64,000 nt of DNA from CAG-1782 sp964418255 (GCA_964418255.1 CAYQKV010000005.1:77702-141701); one strand, 5' to 3'; counted from the first letter of the stretch, positions 37,485 to 46,332 are shown. The notes: generated by a model from the letters alone, not told the origin. A program made the numbers and translations.

Positions 37485-40109
37485 TTACATTATATAATTT
37501 ATCGAACTTTCGTCCACTTCGGGGCGTCCGGAAACCAACTTATACGACGCAAAATTTCTGTTCGTTACTTTTCCGTCGAAATACTTAATTGTATAGTTGT
37601 TTACATCCGCCAAAAATCCCGTTCCGTTTGCGAAGTACTTGTCAAGATAAATTTCAGCGTCCGACAAAGAGTAAGTCGTGCTTCCGCAAACAACGCTTTT
37701 TGTAGCCGTACTCACTTCCTCTTTCGTAAGCGCGTATCTTGCTTTCGCGAGCAGGTCATCATCATCGTTGTTCTTGTCTTTTTCATCGGTAACGATTACG
37801 TTTCCGCTCTCGGAATAAACGGTTATATCGAGGTAATACGCCGTCACATAGTCCCCGTCTGACGGGTCGAGATAGTACGTTTTTCCTTCTTTTGCCGTTG
37901 CATCTAAAGTCGGGGTAAGCGTAGCGTTTCTTTCCGAATACTCGTAATACTGTCCGCCGGAAAGCGACGCGTTTTTCGTCGCGAATTCGACGCGGTACAC
38001 GGTTTTCTTTTCGGCATACAGTGCGTTCGGATTATATTTCACATAATTCGAAGCGGTGTCCTTGCCTATAAAAATGAACGTCTCTCTCGTTTCGTTATAA
38101 ACGTAATATTTTTCCAGTTCGATGTTGGCTCCCTCGGCATAACCGTCAAGGGTAACTTTACTGTAAACGTCTTCCGCTATCAACAGATTGTTCGCTCCGT
38201 CTCGCGGGATGAGCCCCGCATAAACCGTAACGTACACTCCGCCGTAATTTCCGTTGGGCGCATAATAAAGTCTAACGCTGGTATATCCGTCCTCGTTGAC
38301 GTAATTATTTTTCGCCTGAACGGGGTCGATTTTTGCATAATCGCTGTTGAGGAATTCCGTTCTGTTGCTGTGAATTCTCATATCTTCCGCGGTGGAATCG
38401 GAGAAAACGGAATTTCCGTAAACCTGCGCCGCTATGCCTCTAACAAAAGTATACGAACTCTCCATTCCTCCGCTTATTTCGAAGTCGACGCCTTTTGCCG
38501 TAGCGTTTTTCAACGAAGAGTCGCGTAAAACTCCGACCGCGCCGCCCATAATCGAGCCTAATTCGTTGCTTCCGCCGAACGTACTGTACATATACGCCGA
38601 ATTGACCGTAACGCCGTTAATCGCCGAATATCCGTTGACATACCCTGCAAAGCCGCCTATACACACGTTTTCAAGTTCGGTACCGCCCGCTTCCGCATAG
38701 AAATTTTCTACGTTTCCGCCGTTTATCGAAGATTTTTCCACTATTCCGTACGCGCCGCCTATCGTCGCTTTATCGGAAACAAGTCCGAGAGAACTTTCGA
38801 TGTCCCAGTTCCTCCAATAAATGCCGTTTATGAATACATTCTGCGCCGTAGTCGTATCGGAAACCGAAGAATAAAGTCCACCCGCCAGTCCGCCGGCATA
38901 AAGAGAACGCGTGATTATTTCGGTAGGCGCGGTAAGTTTGTTGGTTTCGTTCGCTTTTGTCGAAGCGTTAAAACCGTTTATCGTAACCGATTCGATTTTT
39001 GCGCCGTCCGCATATCCCGCTACGCCGCCTACATACGCCTGTTCGGGATAGAATTCGGAATTGACAGCGGCAGAAGGATTAACCCTCGAAACGCTGTATC
39101 CGCCGTTCGCGTCACCTATGACAAGTTTTGCCTCTGCGTCTTTTCCGTATATTTCCATACCCGCGTCGTAATAAGCGCAGTAATTCATATTGTCGAAGAC
39201 AAAGCCGTTTACCGCCACTCTTTTAAGCTCGGTTGCTTTTCCGTTTTCGCTTTGCGTGGCGTTTCCTTTGGCATATCCGACTATTCCGCCCGCATACTGT
39301 TTATTGTTGTTCGTATGTTTGAACTGCGCAGGCGTTCCGAAATTGTCGTAATAAGAAATCGAACTGTCGTAAATCGTGGAAACCGCGATTTTACCTCCGT
39401 TTACCGTTATATCGGAAAATTCGCTTGCAACGTCGCATCCGCTGATTATCCCTGCGTAAGCGTATTCTCCCGACGTATAGAACGACAGGTCGGCGTTCTC
39501 GACGGTAAGATTTTTTATCGTCGCTCCGAACGTATACCCGAATAATCCTACGCTTCCGAATGCGGTGCCCGTCTCGAAAGCCCCGTCTCCGTCGTCGACT
39601 TTAAGATAGTTGGGGTCTTCGCCGTCGCCCTCTTTTACGTAGCTTTCGACTTTGTACTTGCCGTCGGACACTTCCTCGCCTTTATTCAGCTTTATTACTT
39701 CGGAACTCTTATAAATCGGAGTGCCGTCGCCGAGCCAGCCTATTATCTGTTTCGCGATATATTTAGGCGTGCCGTCGCTCTCCCAACCCGTTATTTTCAA
39801 GCCTTTTATCATTTTGCCGTTTCCGTCGAAAGTTCCGCAAAACGCTTTTCCCGACGTGCGCCCTATGGGTTTCCATTCAATATTCGACAAGTCGATATCC
39901 GCAGTGAGTTTTATGGTGTATTGAGAATATTCCTTGCCGACGTACTGCGCGGCAGCCGCGAGTTCTTCGGCGTTGCTTACTTCGATTGTTTTTGCGGGTT
40001 TTACTTCATCGGTGGTTTCGTCGTTTTTATCGTTGCAACCGACAAAAATCATACAGCCGAGCGCCGCGCACAAAACTATTCCGAGTAAGGCTTTCAATCT
40101 GAATTTCAT
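37485..40109 (-). CDS. GLUG-repeat surface lipoprotein with Tyr-rich inserts
   Basis: 874 residues. The signal peptide ends IFVGC (lipobox, Cys25), so it should be lipid-anchored outside. Residues about 40-620 form a right-handed beta-solenoid of GLUG-type repeats (ADIDLSNIEWKPIG, GTFDGNGKMIKGLKI, GLFGYTFGATIKNLTV, GGIVGYAKG, GGVAGYADG, GGLAGGLYS, GGFAGYVNG). The first repeat is interrupted between MIKGLKI and GLFGY by about 75 residues with an internal duplication (GWESDGTPKYIAK / GWLGDGTPIYKSS). The last 230 residues hold Tyr-pair modules like those of the giant proteins. GLUG domains occur in adhesins and IgA-peptidase-like proteins; no protease motif is visible. RBS GGAGAG. It follows the hydrolase gene by 12 bases. 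Confidence 0.8.
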   Translation of the reverse strand: MKFRLKALLGIVLCAALGCMIFVGCNDKNDETTDEVKPAKTIEVSNAEELAAAAQYVGKEYSQYTIKLTADIDLSNIEWKPIGRTSGKAFCGTFDGNGKMIKGLKITGWESDGTPKYIAKQIIGWLGDGTPIYKSSEVIKLNKGEEVSDGKYKVESYVKEGDGEDPNYLKVDDGDGAFETGTAFGSVGLFGYTFGATIKNLTVENADLSFYTSGEYAYAGIISGCDVASEFSDITVNGGKIAVSTIYDSSISYYDNFGTPAQFKHTNNNKQYAGGIVGYAKGNATQSENGKATELKRVAVNGFVFDNMNYCAYYDAGMEIYGKDAEAKLVIGDANGGYSVSRVNPSAAVNSEFYPEQAYVGGVAGYADGAKIESVTINGFNASTKANETNKLTAPTEIITRSLYAGGLAGGLYSSVSDTTTAQNVFINGIYWRNWDIESSLGLVSDKATIGGAYGIVEKSSINGGNVENFYAEAGGTELENVCIGGFAGYVNGYSAINGVTVNSAYMYSTFGGSNELGSIMGGAVGVLRDSSLKNATAKGVDFEISGGMESSYTFVRGIAAQVYGNSVFSDSTAEDMRIHSNRTEFLNSDYAKIDPVQAKNNYVNEDGYTSVRLYYAPNGNYGGVYVTVYAGLIPRDGANNLLIAEDVYSKVTLDGYAEGANIELEKYYVYNETRETFIFIGKDTASNYVKYNPNALYAEKKTVYRVEFATKNASLSGGQYYEYSERNATLTPTLDATAKEGKTYYLDPSDGDYVTAYYLDITVYSESGNVIVTDEKDKNNDDDDLLAKARYALTKEEVSTATKSVVCGSTTYSLSDAEIYLDKYFANGTGFLADVNNYTIKYFDGKVTNRNFASYKLVSGRPEVDESSINYIM
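37845..37975 (-). repeat. Tyrosine-pair module in the GLUG lipoprotein
   Basis: Encodes GGQYYEYSERNATLTPTLD and AKEGKTYYLDPSDGDYV. Same YYEY...T-x-D...K-x-YY arrangement as at 23570-23775 in the 3091-aa protein. A second, looser copy (LEKYYVYNETRETFIFIG) follows the same scheme upstream in the protein. Confidence 0.5.
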
Positions 40110-40121
40110 TATATTTCTCTC

Positions 40122-41027
40122 CTATGCTATTGTTCCGTCGATAAACGCCAGAAAATCGTTATAAACTTCCGAACTGTTGGTTTCATTGAGAATTTCGTGT
40201 CTTGCGCCTTCGTAAACTTTCAAAACGGGGTTAAGTCCGAGCCCTTTATAAAAATCTCTCAGTTTTACGGCGAGTTTCGAATTGTTGGAAACGGGGTCGT
40301 CGCTTCCGCAGGCAACCATAATTTTGAAATCTTTTCCGATTGTTTCCGCGTCTTTTCCGTACATATGCATCACGCCGTTAAAGAAAGAATAGTAGTAATC
40401 GATGCAAAGAACGTACCCGCAATCCTTATCCGCTTCGTATTTCGCCACCTGTTCTTTATCTCTCGAAAGCCAGGCGAATTCCTGTCCCTGTTCTTCGAAA
40501 GGTTTATTGTACGCGCCGAAACTGAGTTTGTTTATAAGATTGCCTTTTTTCTCGCCTCCGCAAAGAACTTTCTGCAATCCCGCGATAAGTCTGCCCATAG
40601 CGATGAGCGCGTTTTTCATATGCGCCGTTCCGCTGAGTATGCACCCTGCGAGTTTGTCGGAATGTAATTCGACAAAACGTTGCGAAAGAAAACTTCCGTA
40701 GCTGTGTCCGACGAGAACGACGGGCAGTCCGTAAGTGGTTTTCAGATAGTCGCACAACGTGTTCATATCTTCGAGAGTCTGATTCCAGCTGTCTCCGTAT
40801 ACAAGTCCGTTTTCTCCGTTGAGCGCGCCTCTTCTGTGTCCTCTGTGGTCGTCAGCCGCCACGATATAACCGTGGGCGTTGAGAAAACGCGCGAAATCGT
40901 CGTATCTGTCGGGATGTTCCGCCATACCGTGCGCTATCTGCACGCACGCTTTCGCGTTTTCGACTTCGTCCCACAAATCGATACCTATATCCGCACCGTC
41001 AAAGGCTTTCAAAAATAATTGTTTCAT
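40122..41027 (-). CDS. Alpha/beta hydrolase, monoglyceride lipase/lysophospholipase type
   Basis: 301 residues of the Hydrolase_4 (serine aminopeptidase S33) group. Oxyanion segment QIAHGMAEHPDRY (30-42), DDHRGHRRG (59-67), nucleophile elbow GHSYGS with Ser109, probable acid in VACGSDDPVSNN (about 240) and His in EGARHEILNE (about 272): a full triad. Such enzymes cleave monoacylglycerols or lysophospholipids in the cytosol; the substrate here is unknown. No signal peptide. First gene of a unit with the GLUG lipoprotein, behind a good promoter. Confidence 0.88.
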   Translation of the reverse strand: MKQLFLKAFDGADIGIDLWDEVENAKACVQIAHGMAEHPDRYDDFARFLNAHGYIVAADDHRGHRRGALNGENGLVYGDSWNQTLEDMNTLCDYLKTTYGLPVVLVGHSYGSFLSQRFVELHSDKLAGCILSGTAHMKNALIAMGRLIAGLQKVLCGGEKKGNLINKLSFGAYNKPFEEQGQEFAWLSRDKEQVAKYEADKDCGYVLCIDYYYSFFNGVMHMYGKDAETIGKDFKIMVACGSDDPVSNNSKLAVKLRDFYKGLGLNPVLKVYEGARHEILNETNSSEVYNDFLAFIDGTIA

Positions 41028-41065
41028 ACAAACCGTTCCTCGCTTTATATTAAATATTCTATACT

Positions 41066-41094
41066 ATTATAGCATCTCGCAAATAAAATATCAA
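41066..41094 (-). promoter_or_regulatory. Promoter of the hydrolase/GLUG unit
   Basis: -35 TTGATA (41089-41094), -10 TATAAT (41066-41071), 17-base spacer. Confidence 0.75.
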
Positions 41095-41230
41095 TACATA
41101 AATTCAATATATTTTCCTTATATTCTTCGTATTTCGTTTTTTTGTCGCAAAGAGAGCCCGAAAGCCGTTTTCAAGCGGGTATCAAAACATTTTTTTTCGA
41201 CAATACATATAAATGTAAAAACGGAGCGCG

Positions 41231-42241
41231 ATGAAAACAATTATTCTTACCGGAGGCGGAACGGCGGGTCATATAATGCCCAACCTCGCTCTTGTCCCCG
41301 AACTACGCAAATATTTCGATTCCATTCATTATTTCGGCGGGAACGGAATGGAAGAAAATCTCGTAAAAAACGCAGGTATACCCTTTCATAAAACGACAGT
41401 CGTAAAATTCGACAGAAGCAAAATTTTTTCAAATCTGAAAATTCCGTTTTTACTGCAAAAAGGAATAAACGAAGCTAAAGAAATTATAACTTTTATCAAG
41501 CCCGACGTCGTATTTTCGAAAGGCGGCTATGCCGCTCTTCCCGTCTGTTTTGCGGCGAAAAAACTCGGAATTCCCGTAGTTTGTCACGAATCCGACTACA
41601 CTCTGGGACTTGCAAATAAAATCGTTTCGTCGTTCGCGGCAAAAACTCTTACTTCCTTTCCCGAAACCAAAGGCGGGATATACGTCGGAAGTCCGGTAAG
41701 AGAAGAATTTTATTCGAAAAAATCTTCTTACTGCGAAGTCCCGAATATGGACGCGCGCAAAAAGACTTTGCTAGTATGCGGCGGAAGTCTCGGTTCGTCG
41801 GCAATAAACAACGTAATATATTCCGTCCTGCCCGTTCTTCTGAAAAACTATAACGTAATTCATATCTCGGGAAAAACCGGAGATTTCAACGTAAAACGGA
41901 ATAATTATTATCAATGTTCATACGCGCCCGACTTTCCCGCGCTTATGCGGCGGGCGGACCTCGTTATTTGCCGCGCCGGGTCGAATACTTTGTTCGAAGC
42001 CGCGGCGACCGGAATACGTTGCATCGCCATTCCTCTTCCTAAGGGCGCGTCGCGCGGAGACCAGATTCTGAACGCGAAAAGTTTCGAAAAACACGGTTAT
42101 TGCGAAGTATTGCCGCAAGAAAAGCTCTGCCCGGAAACTCTTCTTTCGAAAATCGAAGCAATTTGGCATAAAACGCCACAAGTATTAGACGTATTGCAAA
42201 TTAACGAAAAAATTGTAAAACATATTCTGTCGGTAATTTGA
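41231..42241 (+). CDS. murG: MurG-type UDP-GlcNAc:lipid I N-acetylglucosaminyltransferase
   Basis: Makes lipid II from lipid I on the inner face of the membrane. The 336 residues are slightly short for MurG (about 355-365). Seen: the Gly-rich loop GGGTAGHIMPN (8-18), VVFSKGGYAALPV, HESDYTLGLANK, YVGSPVREEF, CGGSLGSSAINNV, a sugar-nucleotide site CRAGSNTLFEAAA and LPKGASRGDQILNA, giving two Rossmann-like halves. It stands alone with no other dcw-cluster gene nearby, so a paralogue with another acceptor cannot be excluded. ATG follows GGAG. Confidence 0.85.
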   Translation: MKTIILTGGGTAGHIMPNLALVPELRKYFDSIHYFGGNGMEENLVKNAGIPFHKTTVVKFDRSKIFSNLKIPFLLQKGINEAKEIITFIKPDVVFSKGGYAALPVCFAAKKLGIPVVCHESDYTLGLANKIVSSFAAKTLTSFPETKGGIYVGSPVREEFYSKKSSYCEVPNMDARKKTLLVCGGSLGSSAINNVIYSVLPVLLKNYNVIHISGKTGDFNVKRNNYYQCSYAPDFPALMRRADLVICRAGSNTLFEAAATGIRCIAIPLPKGASRGDQILNAKSFEKHGYCEVLPQEKLCPETLLSKIEAIWHKTPQVLDVLQINEKIVKHILSVI

Positions 42242-42283
42242 TATTTTGTCGTCATATACGAAATTATTTGTTTTTTTGACGTA

Positions 42284-42313
42284 TTGATTTTTTACGCTTT
42301 CTTCTATTATATA
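42284..42313 (+). promoter_or_regulatory. Possible promoter of the secreted unknown gene
   Basis: -35 TTGATT (42284-42289) and -10 TATATA (42308-42313) with 18-base spacing, upstream of GGGAGG and the ATG at 42337. The -10 is poor. Confidence 0.4.
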
Positions 42314-42336
42314 CTGTAATCGGGAGGTAAGAAAAA

Positions 42337-43698
42337 ATGAAAAAACTCAAAAAACAAATACCTGCGATTCTTTACGCGTTTATGCTTCTCGCAATCGCCG
42401 CTCTGAGCATAGCAATCGTCGATTCCCGCCCGTTCGAAGCGGGAGCAGACGACAAATCCCCTACCGTCGTTGACAAAAACGATACGGAAAACACTTCGAA
42501 AGAAACCGAAGACAATAATAATCCGCCGACCACGCCCGTAGACCCCGACGCGCCGACGGAAAAAGTCACTTACGACGGGGTGGTTCCCCGCCGCGCCGAG
42601 ACAAGCGACGTTTATCTGTATACTCAGAAAATCTACGGGAACGGCAAAACCGAACTTTGCGACGTATTTCAGACCTCGGTCGGCGTTTACATAGTCGTCG
42701 AAACCGACTCGACCGACGGAGACGTTTGCGGAAAATCTCCTTGCGTCGGTATTGTGAAGACCGATTCATACGGGAATATTTCGAAAACCCTCAGTCTTGA
42801 TTTTACATACGCGGGAAAATACGTTACCGCCTGTCCCACGGCGCTCGGGCTGGTTATAGTCACTTCTCCGTCTGATAATTCTTATTATTACGTTTCCGTT
42901 ATTCCATATGAACTCGAATCTTCCCCTGCGTACAGAATAAGCGCGGCGCAAGGCGGCAAAATCATTCCCACTTCGAATTCTTTTTTGTTTTTTGCCGAGT
43001 ATGACGATGAATCTTTGCTTTATTCTTACAAAAACGAAAGTTTCTCTTTCCAAAGCGTTGGAAAAGGAACAATCACCGACGTTTTCGAATACGGTTCGTA
43101 TTACGTCGTAATTTCATCCGATATACGCGACAATTCATATTCGATAACAAAAGTTTCCAAAAACGGACTGAACATCTTATCGGAAAATCACTATTCGGGC
43201 GGCACTGCGTTCAAAGTTTTTCCCGTCCCCGCAAACGACGGGCAGGCTTTTATCGTTCTTGAAAACAGAAACGGCGCAGTCTGGGCTAAAAAGTTCTCCG
43301 ATTCTTCTTTCTCAACCGTGTTAAGCGTTAAAAAAATAGGAAATTTCGAGCTTCGCGGGGCATATTTTGACGGAGAAAATATTCTGATAGTCTGCAAAGG
43401 TAACCTTAACGGAATAATCGTTCTTTCCTCGGAACTCGAAACAAAGTTCACGGAAAGCAACGCGAATTTTATTACTTCCGTAATTATGGACGGGTTATTC
43501 TCTTCGGGAACGCTATATTATCTCGCCGCCGACGAAAGCGGACGTCTCGCTCTGCTCTACGCAAAAGACGAACAGACAAGCGCAAAATACTTTGACGTAA
43601 CCGCCACTAAGGCAAATCTGATTATGAACCTCGACGGCACATTTACATTATTTTGTCAGACCGAAAACTTCGTTTCCATAATCGGAATAGGAGAATAG
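42337..43698 (+). CDS. Exported protein of unknown function, possible beta-propeller
   Basis: 453 residues. An N-terminal helix (about 9-29) serves as signal or anchor, followed by a disordered Asp/Asn/Thr/Pro linker (about 38-75) and a domain of recurring short beta-strand blocks about 45 residues apart (GVYIVVETDSTDG; GLVIVTSPSDNSYYY; SFLFFAEYDDESLLY; SYYVVISSDIRDNS; QAFIVLENRNGAVWA; NILIVCKGNLNGI; TLYYLAADESGRL; TFTLFCQTENF). About seven or eight such blades would suit a beta-propeller; this is inference from spacing. I do not recognise the family. RBS GGGAGGT. Confidence 0.65.
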   Translation: MKKLKKQIPAILYAFMLLAIAALSIAIVDSRPFEAGADDKSPTVVDKNDTENTSKETEDNNNPPTTPVDPDAPTEKVTYDGVVPRRAETSDVYLYTQKIYGNGKTELCDVFQTSVGVYIVVETDSTDGDVCGKSPCVGIVKTDSYGNISKTLSLDFTYAGKYVTACPTALGLVIVTSPSDNSYYYVSVIPYELESSPAYRISAAQGGKIIPTSNSFLFFAEYDDESLLYSYKNESFSFQSVGKGTITDVFEYGSYYVVISSDIRDNSYSITKVSKNGLNILSENHYSGGTAFKVFPVPANDGQAFIVLENRNGAVWAKKFSDSSFSTVLSVKKIGNFELRGAYFDGENILIVCKGNLNGIIVLSSELETKFTESNANFITSVIMDGLFSSGTLYYLAADESGRLALLYAKDEQTSAKYFDVTATKANLIMNLDGTFTLFCQTENFVSIIGIGE

Positions 43699-43723
43699 AA
43701 TAAAACGTTATGCGTTTATTAAA

Positions 43724-43754
43724 AGACGCCGTTTGCTCAAATCAAACGGCGTCT
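43724..43754. terminator. Shared terminator between converging genes
   Basis: AGACGCCGTTTG (43724-43735) and CAAACGGCGTCT (43743-43754), perfect 12-bp stem, seven-base loop. On the minus strand it is followed by TTTTAAT, on the plus strand by a weaker ATCTTT, so it can serve both the plus gene ending at 43698 and the minus gene ending at 43775. Confidence 0.8.
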
Positions 43755-43774
43755 CATCTTTACAATTCAAAATT

Positions 43775-44224
43775 TCAACCGCGTTCTACACGCATTTCGT
43801 AACGCTTTAACTTTGTTCCGTTCCTTTCGACTTCCTCTTCGCAAACGACCTTATACCCTCTCTTTTCGAAAAACTTTTTTGCCGTTATCGAAGAATGAGT
43901 TCTTACAACGTCGAACGAACGTTCGAGTTCTTCACATATTATCGTCGCAACGCCTTGTCTCTGCCAATCTCTGTGGACAAATAAATAATCAAGGTATCCG
44001 TCTCCCCTTATGCTACCGAAACCCACTATAATGCCGTCGTTTTCCGCAATCAAAGTTTTTTGCTTTTCTAAATCGCCACATTTACCGAATAAAAATTCGG
44101 GACTGCTTGCCCAAGCCGTAAGCTGATGTTCTGTATAATCGCTTTTATTTACCGAGTGAACCGTGTCGTAGAATAATTTTGAAACAATCGGACAATCGTA
44201 AACGGAAAATTCTCTTATTATCAT
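43775..44224 (-). CDS. GNAT-family N-acetyltransferase
   Basis: 149 residues. The acetyl-CoA-binding motif A (LDYLFVHRDWQRQGVATIIC, about 79-98) and the family start MIIREFSVYDCPIVSKLFYD are clear, as is the C-terminal AKKFFEKRGYKVV. Closest in style to YafP-like GNAT proteins. The substrate is unknown. Confidence 0.85.
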   Translation of the reverse strand: MIIREFSVYDCPIVSKLFYDTVHSVNKSDYTEHQLTAWASSPEFLFGKCGDLEKQKTLIAENDGIIVGFGSIRGDGYLDYLFVHRDWQRQGVATIICEELERSFDVVRTHSSITAKKFFEKRGYKVVCEEEVERNGTKLKRYEMRVERG

Positions 44225-44455
44225 ATTTCTCTATTGTTTAAGTATATTACAATCCGATTACTTATGCGAATTAGCATCGGATAAGATGACAACATCGGTC
44301 TGCAAAACTAATTGATTCTTACAAAGATAATTATATCGATTTTTAAGATAATAATCAACTTTTATGCCCTAAGATTTTGCGACGCGACATAACCGCTATT
44401 TAATTTCGCAACCGAAACGAAAAATGCACAAATAATGATTAAGAGATAATAAAAA
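44225..44455. other. Intergenic region, no gene seen
   Basis: About 230 bases between the divergent acetyltransferase and mscS genes before the mscS promoter. A short TCCGAT...ATCGGA inverted pair (about 44255-44283) is present. I see no ORF with a ribosome binding site and no RNA gene. Confidence 0.5.
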
Positions 44456-44484
44456 TTGACATTTTAGCTTTAATATTGTATGCT
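44456..44484 (+). promoter_or_regulatory. Probable promoter of mscS
   Basis: -35 TTGACA (44456-44461), 17-base spacer, -10 TATGCT (44479-44484), upstream of the ATG at 44526. Confidence 0.6.
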
Positions 44485-44525
44485 TTTTTGTATCCTATAA
44501 ATGATTAAAGGACGGTATACGTTTT

Positions 44526-45350
44526 ATGGACTGGCAGAAAATATGGAATACAATACAGAATTGGATTACTAACGTAGGAATCAAGGTTCTTATATCGATT
44601 TTTATACTAATCATCTCTTTTGCACTGATTAACTGGATAAGCAAAAAAATAGCGAAAAGAGGTAAAAAACTCGAAGAAACGAAAAAGGTAGACAAAACTA
44701 TTTACAAAACACTCAGTTATGTATTCAAAATTGGCTTAAAAATATTGATAGTAATCGCTCTAATCGGGTATCTCGGAATAGATACGAGCGGAATAACCGC
44801 TCTTATCGCTTCGCTCGGCGTAGGCATAGGACTTGCGGTAAACGGTACACTTTCCAACCTTGCCGGCGGCGCTCTGCTTCTTATTACCCGTCCTTTCCGC
44901 GTTGACGATTACATATCCGCCTGCGGATACGAAGGCACGGTGGAAGACATACTTATATGTAACACGAAAGTCCGTACGTCCGACAATAAAGTCGTATACC
45001 TGCCCAACGGCAAATTATCAACGACAGAAATAGTTAATTTCACCGAAAAAGGCATACGCCGAGTGGACTTAACCTTTTCCGTTGCCTACTCCGACGATTT
45101 TCAAAAAGCAATAGCCGTTGTAACCGAAATCGCAAATAATAATCCTCTCATACTGAAAGACCCTGCTCCTACCATCAGAATGTCGGCTCAATCGGCTCAC
45201 AGTATCGACATCACAACAAAAGTTTGGTGCAAGACACCAGATTACTGGACGGTAAAATACGATATGCTTGAAAATATCAAGCTCGCTTTCGACGCAAACA
45301 ATATAACTATCCCTTTCAACCAACTCGACGTTCACGTAAAGCAGGATTAA
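44526..45350 (+). CDS. mscS: Small-conductance mechanosensitive channel
   Basis: 274 residues, the short MscS architecture. Three membrane helices (about 17-38, 68-86 and 92-115), with the pore-lining third helix rich in Gly/Ala (ASLGVGIGLAVNGTLSNLAGG), then the cytosolic beta domain (RPFRVDDYI; YLPNGKLSTTEIVNF) and C-terminal alpha/beta domain. Opens under membrane tension to release solutes on osmotic downshift. It stands alone between intergenic gaps. Confidence 0.93.
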   Translation: MDWQKIWNTIQNWITNVGIKVLISIFILIISFALINWISKKIAKRGKKLEETKKVDKTIYKTLSYVFKIGLKILIVIALIGYLGIDTSGITALIASLGVGIGLAVNGTLSNLAGGALLLITRPFRVDDYISACGYEGTVEDILICNTKVRTSDNKVVYLPNGKLSTTEIVNFTEKGIRRVDLTFSVAYSDDFQKAIAVVTEIANNNPLILKDPAPTIRMSAQSAHSIDITTKVWCKTPDYWTVKYDMLENIKLAFDANNITIPFNQLDVHVKQD

Positions 45351-45688
45351 CGACAAACTATCGCAAAAAGAAGACTTTCGCCTATCCGTTTTATACGCAT
45401 AGTATCATCTCCTTGCAAATTATAAACGGCGATTATTTCTCTCCCTTTAGACATAACACACCGTTGCCCTCGACGGAAAACCCTTTATAATTTGCCTGTA
45501 ACTATATTTTTATCGATTGAGGCGGTAGATACCCGCAATAGCAATAAAATTTTTTAAGCCGTAAACCGAAATATGCAACAAAAAGAACCAGCTAAATAAC
45601 AACTCTGTTTATTCGAATTACTGTATGTGTATGGCGACCACATTATAACTTGCTGAGTTTAGGCAGTGACTAACCCATCAAAGAAACG
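45351..45688. other. Intergenic region, nothing identified
   Basis: About 340 bases between mscS and the tRNA terminator. It has no ORF with a start and ribosome binding site, no tRNA-like fold and no repeat that I can see. Confidence 0.5.
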
Positions 45689-45712
45689 AGCCTTGCCGAT
45701 AACGACAAGGCT
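45681..45712 (-). terminator. Terminator of the tRNA array
   Basis: Minus strand AGCCTTGTCG-TTAT-CGGCAAGGCT (45689-45712; one T-G pair) followed by CGTTTCTTT. It lies about 40 bases past the last tRNA. Confidence 0.6.
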
Positions 45713-45752
45713 AAGACCGATTTAACGCAGAGGATTCGCCCTCTATCGTTAT

Positions 45753-45835
45753 TGGTGCGGTTAAAGGGACTTGAACCCTTACGATTATCTCAATAGATTC
45801 TAAGTCTATCGCGTCTGCCATTCCGCCATAACCGC
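45753..45835 (-). tRNA. tRNA-Leu (anticodon TAG)
   Basis: Acceptor GCGGTTA/TAACCGC, anticodon loop CTTAGAA, a long variable arm typical of Leu (TGAGATAATCGT), T-loop GGTTCAAGTCC, encoded CCA (45753-45755). Confidence 0.95.
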
Positions 45836-45850
45836 TTTTTTATAAAAAAA

Positions 45851-45926
45851 TGGTGATCCATCGGAGATTCGAACTCCGGACACCTTGATTAAAAGTCAAG
45901 TGCTCTACCGACTGAGCTAATGGATC
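45851..45926 (-). tRNA. tRNA-Lys (anticodon TTT)
   Basis: Acceptor GATCCAT/ATGGATC, anticodon loop CTTTTAA, T-loop AGTTCGAATCT, encoded CCA. Confidence 0.96.
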
Positions 45927-45955
45927 ACGTTTATTATTAAGTTTTTCGTTTTCTG

Positions 45956-46031
45956 TGGCAGGGGTGGCAGGATTTGAACCTACGAATGCGGGAGTCAAAG
46001 TCCCGTGCCTTAACCACTTGGCGACACCCCT
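45956..46031 (-). tRNA. tRNA-Gln (anticodon TTG)
   Basis: Acceptor AGGGGTG/CACCCCT, anticodon loop CTTTGAC, T-loop GGTTCAAATCC, encoded CCA. Confidence 0.96.
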
Positions 46032-46040
46032 ACGGGTTTG

Positions 46041-46118
46041 TGGGGTGAATGGTGGGAGTCGAACCCACGACCTCCAGAGCCACAATCTGGCGTTCTAACC
46101 AACTGAACTACATCCACC
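46041..46118 (-). tRNA. tRNA-His (anticodon GTG)
   Basis: Extra 5' G (46118) opposite C73 as expected for His; acceptor GTGGATG/CATTCAC with one G-U pair, anticodon loop TTGTGGC, encoded CCA. Confidence 0.96.
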
Positions 46119-46133
46119 ACGTTTTTATGGCAG

Positions 46134-46210
46134 TGGCGAACCAGGAGGGATTCGAACCCCCGACCTACGGCTTAGAAGGCCGTTGCTCTATCCAGCTGAG
46201 CTACTGGTCC
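46134..46210 (-). tRNA. tRNA-Arg (anticodon TCT)
   Basis: Acceptor GGACCAG/CTGGTTC, anticodon loop CTTCTAA, T-loop GGTTCGAATCC, encoded CCA. Confidence 0.96.
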
Positions 46211-46332
46211 GCATGGGTCCCGATACAGGTAAGTCCGTTAGGTCAGGTTGTTTCAAAGGGAAATAACCGCATTTACTGCAATTACCTCCCCTCACCTAAA
46301 ACCAACCTTTATCTTTTGTAAGCCTTGCGGCT

